Assembly: GCA_024637315.1 (NCBI GenBank)
Contig: JAGXFH010000018.1
Span: 1 to 64,000, forward strand
Direction of reading: 5' to 3'
Origin: Brevirhabdus sp.
GTDB taxonomy: Bacteria > Pseudomonadota > Alphaproteobacteria > Rhodobacterales > Rhodobacteraceae
DNA: 64,000 nt
Under the pieces are notes generated by a model, which did no database searches, had not been told where the DNA came from, and saw only the letters and a program-made list of their open reading frames with translations. Below, in pieces: positions 1-9,146 of the stretch. Position 1 is the stretch's first letter. The number at the start of each line of letters is the position of its first letter. Both the position numbers and the translations under genes were made by a program.

Positions 1-46
1 ACTGTTAATCAATTGGTCGTAGGTTCGATCCCTACCGCCGGAGCCA
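1..46 (+). tRNA. tRNA-Asn (GTT), 3' part only
   Basis: The window opens inside a tRNA, at the last base of the 5' anticodon stem. The loop CTGTTAA carries anticodon GTT, followed by the 3' anticodon stem, variable region, a T arm with GGTTCGATCC, the acceptor strand CGCCGGA, discriminator G and an encoded CCA at 44-46. The acceptor and D-arm halves lie before the window, so only about the last 46 bases are visible. Confidence 0.93.
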
Positions 47-76
47 AAATCTCTCATCGATAACAAGAGAGTAACA

Positions 77-105
77 AGCTGCCCCTTTGAGCGGCTTTTG
101 TTTTC
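77..105 (+). terminator. intrinsic terminator after tRNA-Asn
   Basis: AGCTGC (77-82) pairs with GCGGCT (91-96), with one G-U pair and an 8-base loop, and is followed by TTTTGTTTT. It lies 30 bases after the tRNA CCA end and is the natural stop of the tRNA transcript. A weaker CTCTC/GAGAG pairing lies just before it. Confidence 0.6.
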
Positions 106-717
106 AGCAACATCTCTGCAACATGAAAGGACATTGAACCGTCCTCGGCACCGTCGGTTTTCTCTGCATCCAGTATATCAGTATGCTGCAGCGCGGCCCG
201 GGAGCATCCTCGCGAAGTACTCAGGAGCGGGCGTCTGATGTAGGTGGTCAAATCACGGCTTTGTCTGCATTTTCGCCCACAAAGTCCGACCGCATCACAG
301 CCGACCCGGTCAGGAACAGTCATCGGAGCGATTGGACCAGATGACCTGTTTGTCCGACACTGCTGACAACCACCCTGGGGACCATCGCCACCGCACTCCA
401 TCGCCGACCTGCGCCCAGCGCTTCAGCGCAGTGATGACTCCGCTGTTCCCGTCTTCTCCAAGCATGTCGATCCCCTTGGCTCGCCACGGATGCGACTGCA
501 GCGGCGGATGTGCTGACCTCGACATTCGGCCTGCTGAACCGGGGCAATTTCCGAACCATCCGGCACTGCCTGCTTGTCAAGGAGTTGCAAAGTGGCGCAC
601 AGATTGGTCCCGACGGGATTTTTTCGCGCGCTGGACTGACTGCGACATGCCGGGAAGAGGCTGTGACGCGGTCATGACCGGCGGCCAAGAAAGGGGATGA
701 CGATGGGGGAATACCAA
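106..717. other. about 600 bases without a recognisable gene
   Basis: None of the reading frames here resembles a protein family I know, and none has a convincing ribosome binding site. One stretch on the plus strand, codons from 438 to the stop at 675-677, reads more like protein than its surroundings: it contains FGLLNRGNFRTIRHCLL followed by VKELQSGAQIGPDG. It has no ATG and stops just upstream, so it could be the 3' remnant of a decayed gene. The downstream end must hold the promoter for the FAH-family gene. Confidence 0.4.
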
Positions 718-1851
718 ATGCACTTGCCTGAAGCAGCGATGCTGGTCGGGCGTGTCTGGCGGCCGGATTGCGACGGACCGGCGCTGGTGACGGTCCGTGA
801 CGGCAAGGCGGTCGACATCACCACGAAAGAGGCGCCGACGATGCGCGATCTTCTGGAACTCGACGACCCCGCGGCCCATGTCGCGGCCACGACGGGCGAG
901 CCGCTGGCGCCACTCGACGATCTGGTTGCCGGCTCGCTCGCCGAGACCGGGTTGCGCCTTCTTGCCCCCAATGACCTTCAGGCCGTCAAGGCCTGTGGTG
1001 TCACCTTTGCAGGCTCGATGGTCGAACGCGTGATCGAGGAGCGCGCCGCTGGCGACCCCGCCCGGGCCGAGGGGATCCGCAAACAGGTCAGCGCCCTGAT
1101 CGGCGATAGCCTTCGCAATCTCGAGGCCGGGTCGGAAAAGGCAATGCAGGTCAAGGCGGCGCTGGTCGAGGCCGGTATGTGGTCGCAGTACCTCGAGGTC
1201 GGCATCGGCCCGGATGCCGAAGTCTTCTCGAAAGCCCAGCCGATGTCGAGCGTCGGCTGGGGCGCGCGTGTCGGCCTGCACCCGATTTCCATCTGGAACA
1301 ATCCCGAACCGGAAGTGGTACTGGCCTGCGACAGCCGCGGCCAGATCAAGGGCGCCACCCTAGGCAACGATGTGAACCTGCGCGATGTCGAAGGACGCTC
1401 GGCGCTGCTTCTGGGCAAGGCCAAGGACAACAACGGGTCTTGCGCGATCGGGCCGTTCATCCGGCTGTTCGACGATGGCTTCGGCATCGGCGATGTGCGG
1501 TGCGCCAAGCTGACCCTTCGGATAGAGGGAACCGATGGCTACCGGCTTGACGGCCACAGCCTGATGTCGGAAATCAGCCGCGATCCGCTGGATCTGGTGG
1601 CCGCGACCTGCGGAAGTCATCACCAGTATCCCGACGGCTTCATGCTGTTTCTCGGCACTCTTTTCGCGCCGACCCAGGACCGCGACGTACCGGGCGACGG
1701 CTTTACCCACAAGATCGGCGATGTCGTGACGATCCAATCCGACGCATTCGGCGCGCTCGTCAACGGCGTCGATCTGTCCACCAACTGCCCGCCCTGGACC
1801 TTCGGTTCGGCGGCCCTGATGCGCAATCTCGCGGGACGCGGATTGCTCTGA
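718..1851 (+). CDS. fumarylacetoacetate hydrolase (FAH) family protein, probable 2-keto-3-deoxy sugar acid dehydratase
   Basis: A 377-residue FAH-fold protein. The C-terminal catalytic region carries the family pattern around VEVGIGPDAEVFSKAQPMSSVGWG, then HPISIWNNPEPEVVLA and GNDVNLRDVEGRSALLLGKAKDNNGSCAIGPF, which supply the acidic metal ligands typical of FAH enzymes. Some FAH relatives dehydrate 2-keto-3-deoxy-arabinonate or -xylonate. The next gene, 19 bases on, is an aldehyde dehydrogenase, the pairing expected for a Weimberg-type route ending at 2-oxoglutarate; that role is inferred from context. The start at 718 is preceded by GGGGGA nine bases upstream. An in-frame ATG at 697 would add seven residues. 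Confidence 0.87.
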   Translation: MHLPEAAMLVGRVWRPDCDGPALVTVRDGKAVDITTKEAPTMRDLLELDDPAAHVAATTGEPLAPLDDLVAGSLAETGLRLLAPNDLQAVKACGVTFAGSMVERVIEERAAGDPARAEGIRKQVSALIGDSLRNLEAGSEKAMQVKAALVEAGMWSQYLEVGIGPDAEVFSKAQPMSSVGWGARVGLHPISIWNNPEPEVVLACDSRGQIKGATLGNDVNLRDVEGRSALLLGKAKDNNGSCAIGPFIRLFDDGFGIGDVRCAKLTLRIEGTDGYRLDGHSLMSEISRDPLDLVAATCGSHHQYPDGFMLFLGTLFAPTQDRDVPGDGFTHKIGDVVTIQSDAFGALVNGVDLSTNCPPWTFGSAALMRNLAGRGLL

Positions 1852-1870
1852 AATCACGAAAGGATACGAG

Positions 1871-3307
1871 ATGACCCTGCATCAAAACCTGATCGGTGGA
1901 GACTGGACCGGCGGCGAGGCGATCGACAACATCAACCCGTCCGACACCGACGAGGTTGTCGGCCAGTACGCCCGCGCCACGGCAGAGGATGCCAAAGCCG
2001 CGATCGCCGCAGCAAAAGACGCCTTCCCCGCCTGGTCCCGTTCGGGCCCCGCCCAACGTCATGCCATCCTGCGCAAGGCCGCCGACGAAATCGCCGCGCG
2101 CAAGGACGAACTGGGCCGTCTGCTGTCGCACGAAGAAGGCAAGACGCTGGCCGAAGGCATCGGCGAGGCGACGCGTGCAGCGCAGCTCTTTGACTTCTTT
2201 GCTGGCGAAACGCTGCGGCTGGCTGGCGAGGTTCTGCCTTCGGTCCGCCCCGGCATCGGCATCGAGATCACCCGCGAGGCGGTCGGCGTGGTTGGTCTGA
2301 TCACGCCGTGGAACTTCCCGATCGCCATTCCGGCCTGGAAAATGGCACCGGCACTTTGCTACGGCAACACCGTGGTGATCAAGCCCGCCGACCTTGTGCC
2401 CGGCTGCACGTGGGCGCTGGTCGACATCCTGCACCGGGCGGGGCTTCCCAAGGGAGTTCTGAACCTCGTTATGGGCAAGGGCTCGGTGGTCGGGCAGACG
2501 ATCCTCGACAGCGCCGACGTCGACGCGATCAGCTTTACCGGCTCGGTCGCAACCGGTACCCGCGTCGCCGAGGCCTCGGTCAAGCGGATGCGCAAGTTCC
2601 AGCTGGAAATGGGCGGAAAGAACCCACTGGTCGTCCTTGACGATGCAGATCTGGACACCGCCATCGATTGCGCCGTCAATGGCGCGTTCTTTTCGACCGG
2701 GCAACGCTGCACGGCATCCTCGCGGCTGATCGTGACCGATGGGATCCATGACCGGTTCGTCAAGGCGATGATCGACAGGCTGGGCACACTTACCGTCGAT
2801 CATGCGCTGAAAGAGGGCACCAATATCGGCCCGGTGGTCGATCAGTCTCAATTCGACCAGGACATCGAGTATATCGACATCGGTCGCGATCAGGGCGCCA
2901 AACTGGCTTTCGGCGGTGAGCGCCTGAACCGCGAAACACCGGGCTACTACCTTCAGCCTGCGCTTTTCACCGAAACCACGAACGACATGCGCATCAACCG
3001 CGAAGAAGTGTTCGGTCCGGTCGCAGGCGTCATCCGCGTCAAGGATTACGACGAAGCGCTGGCCGTGGCGAACGACACCGAATTCGGTCTGTCGTCGGGC
3101 ATTTGCACGCAGAGCCTGAAACATGCGACCGATTTCAAGCGCAACAGCGAGGCCGGGATGGTCATGGTCAATCTGCCCACGGCAGGCGTCGATTTCCACG
3201 TCCCGTTCGGCGGTCGAAAGGGGTCGAGCTATGGACCTCGGGAACAGGGGCGCTATGCGGCCGAGTTCTACACGACCGTGAAAACCGCCTATCAATCGGC
3301 CGGTTGA
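1871..3307 (+). CDS. NAD(P)-dependent aldehyde dehydrogenase, probably 2,5-dioxovalerate (2-oxoglutarate semialdehyde) dehydrogenase
   Basis: A full-length aldehyde dehydrogenase of 478 residues. Visible landmarks are the cofactor segment TPWNFPIAIPAWKMAPAL, the FTGSVATG turn, the general base Glu in LEMGGKNPLVV near residue 249, the catalytic Cys in TGQRCTASSRL near 283, and EEVFGPVAGVIRV near 378. The ribosome site AAAGGA lies seven bases before ATG. It is co-directional with the FAH-family dehydratase, so oxidation of the semialdehyde made by that enzyme to 2-oxoglutarate is the likely job. Succinate semialdehyde or related substrates cannot be excluded from sequence. Confidence 0.9.
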   Translation: MTLHQNLIGGDWTGGEAIDNINPSDTDEVVGQYARATAEDAKAAIAAAKDAFPAWSRSGPAQRHAILRKAADEIAARKDELGRLLSHEEGKTLAEGIGEATRAAQLFDFFAGETLRLAGEVLPSVRPGIGIEITREAVGVVGLITPWNFPIAIPAWKMAPALCYGNTVVIKPADLVPGCTWALVDILHRAGLPKGVLNLVMGKGSVVGQTILDSADVDAISFTGSVATGTRVAEASVKRMRKFQLEMGGKNPLVVLDDADLDTAIDCAVNGAFFSTGQRCTASSRLIVTDGIHDRFVKAMIDRLGTLTVDHALKEGTNIGPVVDQSQFDQDIEYIDIGRDQGAKLAFGGERLNRETPGYYLQPALFTETTNDMRINREEVFGPVAGVIRVKDYDEALAVANDTEFGLSSGICTQSLKHATDFKRNSEAGMVMVNLPTAGVDFHVPFGGRKGSSYGPREQGRYAAEFYTTVKTAYQSAG

Positions 3308-3357
3308 TCCAGGTGGCCGCCGACTGCGCCCGGCCCTCGATCTTCGAGGTCCGGGTG

Positions 3358-4159
3358 TCAGAGTGGCTTGACGCCGACCAACCCCGCATCCGCAGCGCGC
3401 GACAGCGGGTTTCGCAAGGCGCGGCCAAAGCCGGGCGCGGTGATTTCGAACACATCGCCGGGACAGGTCGAAACACCGTCCGCGAAGCTCAACGTCGCCG
3501 TGCCGAAGAAGTGGATATGAACGTCGCCCGGCCGCCGGTGCTGCGGGTATTTGAAGTGGTGATGTTCGAGATCGGCGATGCTGTGCGACATATGCGCCTC
3601 GCCGGACAGGAACGGCTTCTCCCAGATCACCGCCCCGTCCCGGATGAGGCGAGAGGTACCCTCGACGCTTTGCGGCAACGCCTCCGGCCGCAATTCCGGC
3701 CCCACCGAGCAGGCGCGCAGCTTGGAATGCGCCAGCAACAGGTAGTTCCGCCGGTCCATCACATGGTCGGAGAACTCGTTGCCCAGCGCAAACCCAAGCC
3801 GCAGCGGCGTTCCGTCCTCTCCGATCAGATAGATTCCGGCAATCTCGGGCCCTTCGCCGCCATCTTCCGCGAAAGCGGGCATTTCCAGCGCGGCACCGGG
3901 GGCCGCAAGGATCGAACCGTCGCCCTTGAAAAACCATTCGGGTTGCGCGCCCTCGGTCGCGTCCGCATGCATCGCGTCGCGCGTATCGGCACTTCCCAGA
4001 TGGGTCAGGCCGGTGCCGGTGATCCGCAAGGCGCGCGGGTTCCGGGTGGCTTACCGGCGGCAACAGACGTCCGGCCGCGGCCACCTGTTCATAGTCATCT
4101 TGGTCGTTGCCCAAGCGGGTGGCGGCAGCATCGGCCAGGCTGGATTGCACAAGGTTCAT
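3358..4159 (-). pseudogene. AraD1/GguC-type FAH-family gene broken by a one-base frameshift
   Basis: Two adjacent minus-strand frames together give one protein. The first 44 residues run from ATG at 4159 (preceded by a good GAGGAG site) to HPEPARL. The family core, starting ITGTGLTHLGS, continues in the next frame to the stop at 3358. The core shows the AraD1/GguC patterns PEWFFKGDGS, FALGNEFSDHVMD, YLLLAHSKLR, HHHFKYPQH and GDVHIHFFGTATLSFADG. Dropping one of the two A bases at 4028-4029 restores a continuous frame of 267 codons. The encoded enzyme would be a sugar-acid dehydratase-like protein, matching its convergent neighbours. It is either a recent pseudogene or a sequencing error. Confidence 0.8.
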
Positions 4160-4717
4160 CGGTCGCTCCTCGCTGCCAATATGAGTGACCGCCACGTTGG
4201 CACGACCGGCAAGCGCGTCAAAAGCACCCAAACCGCAACCGGGGTGCCGGGGAAGTGCGGCGAGGGGCGCGACACCGTGCAGCAACCTGGCCTCATTTCC
4301 TCAAGACCAACCCGGTGCCGACCACCGCCGCGGGCCTGACCGGCCATCGCACCGCAACAATCCGCCAGCGTGCGAGGCATTGATGACACGTCGCAGCAAA
4401 TCGCGGCCCTGATCGCAAAAAGGTGACTTGGCATTCCGCTTGAACCGTGTCAGACGCCGGCCCGACAACGGGGACCGCGTTTCTTCTCGCCCGGTTTTCC
4501 GTTTCAAACCAACACGGTGACCGCCCATTCGGCGCACCGCAAACGGAAGGATGATCACTTTCCAGGACGCGGTCCGAACGCCCCAATCTGATTGCATTTC
4601 TGCCACGCTCGGGCCACCTCGGCCTGATGTCCTGTAGCCACATGGACGCTGCAGGCGCACACTTGCAGCCAGGGGGAAATGCAAGGACACGTCCGGAGGG
4701 GCGGTATTGGAGTAACG
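4160..4717. other. intergenic, no supported gene
   Basis: Several short frames exist on both strands, but none resembles a known family or has a clear start signal. It should contain the promoter for the AraD1-type gene on the minus strand. Confidence 0.4.
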
Positions 4718-4891
4718 ATGGCAAGATCAAACCGGGAAGACGCCGCACGGGACAAGCGGAACGAACAGGCTCCGCAGGCCGATCGAACCGAGACCGGCCC
4801 GCAACGACAAGACCAAGACGACAATCGCGGCGCGATGCATGAGAGTGGTTCGAACGGACCCACCTTGATCGACGACTGGGCGAGCATCTAA
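4718..4891 (+). CDS. possible small hydrophilic protein, 57 residues
   Basis: The frame starts at an ATG with GGAG five bases upstream, a better ribosome site than most spurious frames in this sequence. The product is almost entirely polar, rich in R, D, E, Q and N (for example RDKRNEQAPQADRTETGPQ), with no predicted membrane segment, and ends LIDDWASI. I recognise no family. It lies 54 bases before the TfoX-like gene in the same direction. Biased composition could also arise by chance in a high-GC intergenic region, so it is listed tentatively. Confidence 0.3.
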   Translation: MARSNREDAARDKRNEQAPQADRTETGPQRQDQDDNRGAMHESGSNGPTLIDDWASI

Positions 4892-4945
4892 TAGCGGCTG
4901 ACATCGCCGCAGCGACAGGTTAGGATCGCGGCCAAGGAGGGCCCG

Positions 4946-5293
4946 ATGCCAGACCCCGTTTCGACGATCCGCAATCTTGGCCCGGCCTCTGACACGGGCT
5001 TCGGCCGCGCCGGCATCACCACCGCCGAACAATTGCGCGCCATGGGCGCAGACGCCGCCTATCTGAAATACCTGCAATCGGGCGGTCAGCCGCATTTCAT
5101 CGGCTATTACGCCCTTGTAATGGGGCTTCAGGGTCGGCCCTGGAACGATTGTCGCGGCAAAGAGAAAGACGCGCTGCGCGCTCGCTTCGCCGCGATCAAG
5201 GCCGAAGCCAGTACCCAACCCTCAAAAGAAAAGAGCCGCCTCGATTTCGAAGCGGCCCTCGATGCCATCGGCGTGGTCAGGCGGAACGCCTAG
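4946..5293 (+). CDS. TfoX/Sxy C-terminal-domain family protein
   Basis: A 115-residue protein. It starts with a helix-hairpin-helix-like segment ([35 protein letters not shown]), the pattern of the TfoX C-terminal domain, and continues with [26 protein letters not shown]. The N-terminal TfoX domain is absent, as in many alphaproteobacterial stand-alone versions. Known Sxy/TfoX proteins act in competence regulation, but this short form has no established role. A GGAGG site lies upstream of the ATG. Its stop codon overlaps that of ndk on the other strand through a shared CTAG at 5290-5293. Confidence 0.85.
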   Translation: MPDPVSTIRNLGPASDTGFGRAGITTAEQLRAMGADAAYLKYLQSGGQPHFIGYYALVMGLQGRPWNDCRGKEKDALRARFAAIKAEASTQPSKEKSRLDFEAALDAIGVVRRNA

Positions 5294-5712
5294 CCGACCA
5301 GTTCCAGACCAGAGAAGAAATAGCTGATCTCTTGCTTCGCCGTCTCTGGCGCGTCAGAACCATGCACCGAGTTCTCGCCAACCGATTCCGCGAACTCCGC
5401 ACGGATCGTGCCGGGTGCCGCGTCGGCGGGATTGGTCGCGCCCATCACTTCGCGGTTCTTGGCAATCGCGCCTTCGCCTTCCAGCACCTGCACGACCACT
5501 GGCTCGGAGGCCATGAATTCGCACAACTCGCCGTAGAACGGCCGGTCCTTGTGGACCTCGTAGAACTTTTCCGCCTGCGCCGTGCTCAGATGGATGCGCT
5601 TCTGCGCGATGATGCGCAGGCCTGCTTCCTCGAACTTGGCATTGATCTTGCCGGTCAGGTTGCGGCGGGTCGCATCGGGTTTGATGATCGAAAGCGTGCG
5701 TTCGGTGGCCAT
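5290..5712 (-). CDS. ndk: nucleoside-diphosphate kinase
   Basis: A 140-residue enzyme that moves the gamma-phosphate of ATP to NDPs through a phospho-histidine. It begins [17 protein letters not shown], and carries the active-site His in [16 protein letters not shown] near residue 117 and the nucleotide-binding segments [11 protein letters not shown] and [14 protein letters not shown]. Length and motifs match the bacterial family throughout. It is transcribed away from the ABC-F gene and converges on the TfoX-like gene. Confidence 0.98.
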   Translation of the reverse strand: MATERTLSIIKPDATRRNLTGKINAKFEEAGLRIIAQKRIHLSTAQAEKFYEVHKDRPFYGELCEFMASEPVVVQVLEGEGAIAKNREVMGATNPADAAPGTIRAEFAESVGENSVHGSDAPETAKQEISYFFSGLELVG

Positions 5713-5826
5713 GTCGTGCCTCTTGTTGTCAAAACGCGACCGGCCCCATGCCCGCCGCAAATTCCGGCGCTGGCCTAACACGCGCCCCGGCGCTTGAAAA
5801 GCCACAACCAGCCGCTTCCCGGTCTT

Positions 5827-5847
5827 GAAAATATCCCCGCCAGAGGC
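5827..5847 (-). repeat. copy of a dispersed short repeat (core GGCGGGGATATTTTC)
   Basis: On the minus strand this 21-base segment reads GCCTCTGGCG followed by GGGATATTTTC. It matches the plus-strand segment at 18058-18078 with one mismatch and a degenerate copy at 9105-9125. It lies in the divergent ndk/ABC-F intergenic region, so a regulatory or bend-type role is possible but unproven. Confidence 0.55.
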
Positions 5848-5923
5848 TTGCGGCAACCTGCTTACGCTGCAAACACACCCGCGCCCGATTGACCATTGCC
5901 GCGACCTGGTGCACAGACCGCCC

Positions 5924-7774
5924 ATGCTCAAGATCCAGAACATCACCTATTCTGTCGAAGGTCGCCCCCTGTTCGAGGGTGCCAGCGCCAACATTCCGAC
6001 CGGCCACAAGGTCGGCCTCGTCGGGCGCAACGGCACCGGCAAGACCACGCTGTTCAAGCTGATCCGGGGCGAGCTGGTTCTTGAGGGCGGCGAGATCACC
6101 CTGCCGCAACGCCACCGGATCGGCGGTGTCGCACAAGAGGTGCCCGGCAACGAGGTTTCTCTGATCGACACCGTGCTGGCCGCCGATACCGAACGTGCCC
6201 GCCTGATGGACGAATCCGAGACCGCCACCGACGGTGCCCGTATCGCCGAGGTGCAGACCCGTCTGGCCGATATCGACGCCTGGTCGGCCGAGGCGCGGGC
6301 GTCCGCCATCCTCAAGGGTCTGGGCTTCACTTATGAAGAGCAGCTGCAACCCTGCTCGGCCTTCTCCGGCGGCTGGCGGATGCGCGTGGCGCTGGCGGCC
6401 GTGCTGTTCTCGGCCCCCGACCTGCTGCTTCTCGACGAGCCGACCAACTATCTGGACCTCGAAGGCGCCTTGTGGCTGGAAAGCTACCTTGCGAAATATC
6501 CCCACACGGTGATCATCGTCAGCCATGACCGCGGGCTGTTGAACCGTGCCGTGGGCGCGATCCTGCATCTCGAGGACCGCAAGCTGACGCTTTATTCCGG
6601 CAACTACGACACCTTCGCACGCACCCGGGCCGCCCGCCTCGCGGTCGCCGAGGCCGAAGCCGGCAAGCAGGACGCCCGCCGCGCCCACCTGCAAAGCTTC
6701 GTCGACCGCTTTCGCTACAAGGCGTCGAAAGCCAAGCAGGCGCAATCGCGGCTCAAGATGATCGAACGCATGCAGCCGATCACCCGGCCAGAGGAAGCCG
6801 CGCTGCGCCGCTTCACCTTCCCCGAGCCAGAGGAACTTTCGCCGCCGATCATCAACATGGAAAACGTCAGCGTCGGCTATACCGACACACCGGTCCTGTC
6901 GAAACTCACCCTGCGCATCGACCAGGATGACCGGATCGCGCTTCTGGGCCGTAACGGGGAAGGAAAATCCACTCTTTCCAAACTTTTGGCAGGCAAACTT
7001 GAACCAATGGGCGGGCAAGTGACGCGCTCTAACAAGCTGCGGATCGGCTATTTCGCCCAGCACCAGCTTGAAGAACTCTATCCCGACGAAACTCCGATCG
7101 AGCATATCCGCCGCCTGCGCCCGACCGAGACACCGGCCAAACTGCGCGCCCGCCTCGCCAGTTTCGGGATGAACGCCGATCAGGCGGATCTGGTCGCCGG
7201 GCGGCTTTCGGGTGGCCAGAAGGCGCGGCTGTCGCTGTTGATCGCCACCATCGACGCGCCGCACCTGCTGATTCTCGACGAACCCACCAACCACCTTGAC
7301 ATCGAAAGCCGCGAAGGGCTGGTCGAGGCGCTGACCGCCTATTCCGGCGCGGTGATCCTGGTCAGCCACGACATGCACCTGCTCAGCCTCGTCGCCGACC
7401 GGCTCTGGCTGGTCAAGGATGGCCGCGTCCAGCCCTACGACGAAGATCTCGAAGCCTATCGCAAGATGCTGCTGGCCTCCGACAAGCCTGCCGACAAGCC
7501 CGCCAAGTCGAAACCTGCCCGCGCGCCCGCCACCCGCGACGAAGTGCTGGCGCTGAGGGCAGAGGTCCGCAAATGCGAGGCGCGGGTCGCCAAGCTGAAC
7601 GCGATGCGCGACAAGCTGGCCAAGAAGCTCGCCAGCCCCGACCTGTACGAAGATGGCAAGACCGGCGAGGCCGCGGTCTGGCAACGCAAATATGCCGAAG
7701 TGATGAACGGCCTCGACCGCGCCGAGGAACTCTGGCTGGACGCCCTAGAAAAACTGGAAGGCGTGAACGCTTAA
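5924..7774 (+). CDS. ABC-F family ATPase (two ABC domains, Uup/YheS-like)
   Basis: A 616-residue soluble protein with two ABC cassettes and no membrane segment. The first has Walker [10 protein letters not shown], signature FSGGWRMR and Walker [14 protein letters not shown]. The second has [19 protein letters not shown] and [13 protein letters not shown]. The linker between them is the charged ABC-F type ([20 protein letters not shown]), and the C-terminus is a Lys/Ala-rich coiled tail. ABC-F proteins act on the ribosome during translation. The start [17 protein letters not shown] at 5924 is the usual family start, although the frame stays open further upstream. Confidence 0.95.
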   Translation: MLKIQNITYSVEGRPLFEGASANIPTGHKVGLVGRNGTGKTTLFKLIRGELVLEGGEITLPQRHRIGGVAQEVPGNEVSLIDTVLAADTERARLMDESETATDGARIAEVQTRLADIDAWSAEARASAILKGLGFTYEEQLQPCSAFSGGWRMRVALAAVLFSAPDLLLLDEPTNYLDLEGALWLESYLAKYPHTVIIVSHDRGLLNRAVGAILHLEDRKLTLYSGNYDTFARTRAARLAVAEAEAGKQDARRAHLQSFVDRFRYKASKAKQAQSRLKMIERMQPITRPEEAALRRFTFPEPEELSPPIINMENVSVGYTDTPVLSKLTLRIDQDDRIALLGRNGEGKSTLSKLLAGKLEPMGGQVTRSNKLRIGYFAQHQLEELYPDETPIEHIRRLRPTETPAKLRARLASFGMNADQADLVAGRLSGGQKARLSLLIATIDAPHLLILDEPTNHLDIESREGLVEALTAYSGAVILVSHDMHLLSLVADRLWLVKDGRVQPYDEDLEAYRKMLLASDKPADKPAKSKPARAPATRDEVLALRAEVRKCEARVAKLNAMRDKLAKKLASPDLYEDGKTGEAAVWQRKYAEVMNGLDRAEELWLDALEKLEGVNA

Positions 7775-8395
7775 ATGGAAACCGCAGCCCTCATTACCGC
7801 CTTCGTGACGCTTCTCGTGGTGATCGACCCGATCGCGCTGGCGCCGCTCTTCATCACGCTGACCAAGGGCGCCGACGATACCCACCGCCGCGCCGTGGCG
7901 CTTCGCGCCAGCGTCGTCGCGATCATGCTGTTGACCGCTTTCGGCCTGCTCGGCGAGGCGGTGCTGGAATTCATCGGCATCTCGATCCCCGCCTTCCGCA
8001 TCGCCGGCGGCCTCCTGCTGTTCCTGACCGCCCTCGACATGCTGTTCGAACGCCGCACCCCGCGCCGCCAGAACCAGACCCCGAACGCCAATGACCCATC
8101 GGTGTTTCCACTGGCGATCCCGCTGATCGCGGGGCCGGGCGCGATGGCGACGATGATCCTGCTGGTCGGTCAGGCCGATGGCTGGCAGGGCGTGTTGATC
8201 GTCCATCTGGTGATGGTGGCGGTCGTGGTCCTGTCCGGCATCTCGTTTCTCGGTGCCGGCCTGATGGAACGTGCATTGGGCGAGACCGGCATCAATGTCA
8301 CCACCCGGATTCTCGGAATGCTGCTGGCCGCGCTTTCGGTGCAGTTCGTGCTTGACGGGTTGGCCGGGTTCGGCCTTGCGGGTGTGGCGGGCTGA
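7775..8395 (+). CDS. MarC family integral membrane protein
   Basis: A 206-residue protein with about six hydrophobic segments. It has the MarC patterns VVIDPIALAPLFITLT near residue 16, RIAGGLLLFLTALDMLF and PLAIPLIAGPGAMATMILL near 110. The family was once tied to multiple antibiotic resistance, but its biochemical function is unknown. Its ATG follows the stop of the ABC-F gene with no spacing, so the two are probably co-transcribed and translationally coupled. Confidence 0.93.
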   Translation: METAALITAFVTLLVVIDPIALAPLFITLTKGADDTHRRAVALRASVVAIMLLTAFGLLGEAVLEFIGISIPAFRIAGGLLLFLTALDMLFERRTPRRQNQTPNANDPSVFPLAIPLIAGPGAMATMILLVGQADGWQGVLIVHLVMVAVVVLSGISFLGAGLMERALGETGINVTTRILGMLLAALSVQFVLDGLAGFGLAGVAG

Positions 8396-8443
8396 CAATC
8401 CGCCCGGTCCTTCCTATCTAGAGGGGACGAAGGGAGAGCTCGC

Positions 8444-9022
8444 ATGTCCGGCGACGATTTTGCAAGACTGGCCTACCTTATCCTGCTCGGCCTGGCCGTG
8501 GGCGGTTATTTCGTGGCGCAGGGCCGCGCCTCGCTTGGCAAGACCGCGCAGCAGGCGGCGATCTGGGGCGTGATCTTCGTCGGAGTCATCGCCGGTGTCG
8601 GCCTCTGGTCGGATATCCGCGACGATATCGCGCCGCGCCAGTCGGTGATCGACGACAGAAGCGTCGAGGTGCCGCGCGGCCCGGATGGCCACTATCAGCT
8701 GGTGCTGGAACTGAACGACACCCCGGTCCGGTTCGTCGTCGATACTGGCGCAACGGGCGTTGTCCTGAGCCGAGCCGACGCCACGCGCATCGGCCTCGAC
8801 CCCGACAGCTTGGTCTATGCCGGCTCGGCGACCACTGCCAACGGTGTGGTCCGCACCGCCCGCGCCCGGGTCAACGAAATGCGGCTTGGGGGAATCCTCG
8901 ACCGCGACGTGACGGTCTATGTCAACCAGGGAGAGTTGGAGGATTCGCTTTTGGGCATGGACTATCTGCAGCGCTTCCGCCGGATCGAGATCGAGGACGG
9001 CACGCTGATCCTGACCCGCTGA
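8444..9022 (+). CDS. retropepsin-like aspartic protease, TIGR02281/clan AA type
   Basis: A 192-residue protein with two N-terminal membrane segments (near residues 8-22 and 37-55) followed by a periplasm-facing retropepsin-like domain. The catalytic motif is FVVDTGATGVVLS near residue 98, the second hallmark is GMDYLQRF near 172, and the flap-like region lies between them. One aspartyl motif per chain implies a homodimer. The family is widespread in alphaproteobacteria; substrates are unknown to me. A GGGAG site precedes ATG. It probably belongs to the ABC-F/marC transcript, 48 bases downstream. Confidence 0.9.
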   Translation: MSGDDFARLAYLILLGLAVGGYFVAQGRASLGKTAQQAAIWGVIFVGVIAGVGLWSDIRDDIAPRQSVIDDRSVEVPRGPDGHYQLVLELNDTPVRFVVDTGATGVVLSRADATRIGLDPDSLVYAGSATTANGVVRTARARVNEMRLGGILDRDVTVYVNQGELEDSLLGMDYLQRFRRIEIEDGTLILTR

Positions 9023-9104
9023 GCCGGACTCGAGGGTTTTGACTGCCTGTCGAAGAATTCTGAAACACGCCGAAGGTGACGGGGCCCGGCCGGATCGTTC
9101 GTTG

Positions 9105-9125
9105 GAAAATATCCCTGCAGTAGGC
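9105..9125 (-). repeat. degenerate copy of the dispersed short repeat
   Basis: The minus strand reads GCCTACTGCA followed by GGGATATTTTC. The last eleven bases are identical to the copies at 5827-5847 and 18058-18078, and the first ten differ at about four positions. It sits between the convergent protease and holC genes. Confidence 0.35.
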
Positions 9126-9146
9126 GGCCATGACCGTCATTGCCCG

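Noticed and set aside
1760-4285. An 841-codon minus-strand frame opposite the aldehyde dehydrogenase
   Set aside because: Only its first part (from ATG 4159) matches a family, as the N-terminus of the AraD1-type gene. The rest is antisense to the intact dehydrogenase.
5729-7684. A 651-codon minus-strand frame opposite the ABC-F gene
   Set aside because: Antisense shadow; the plus strand has two complete ABC cassettes.
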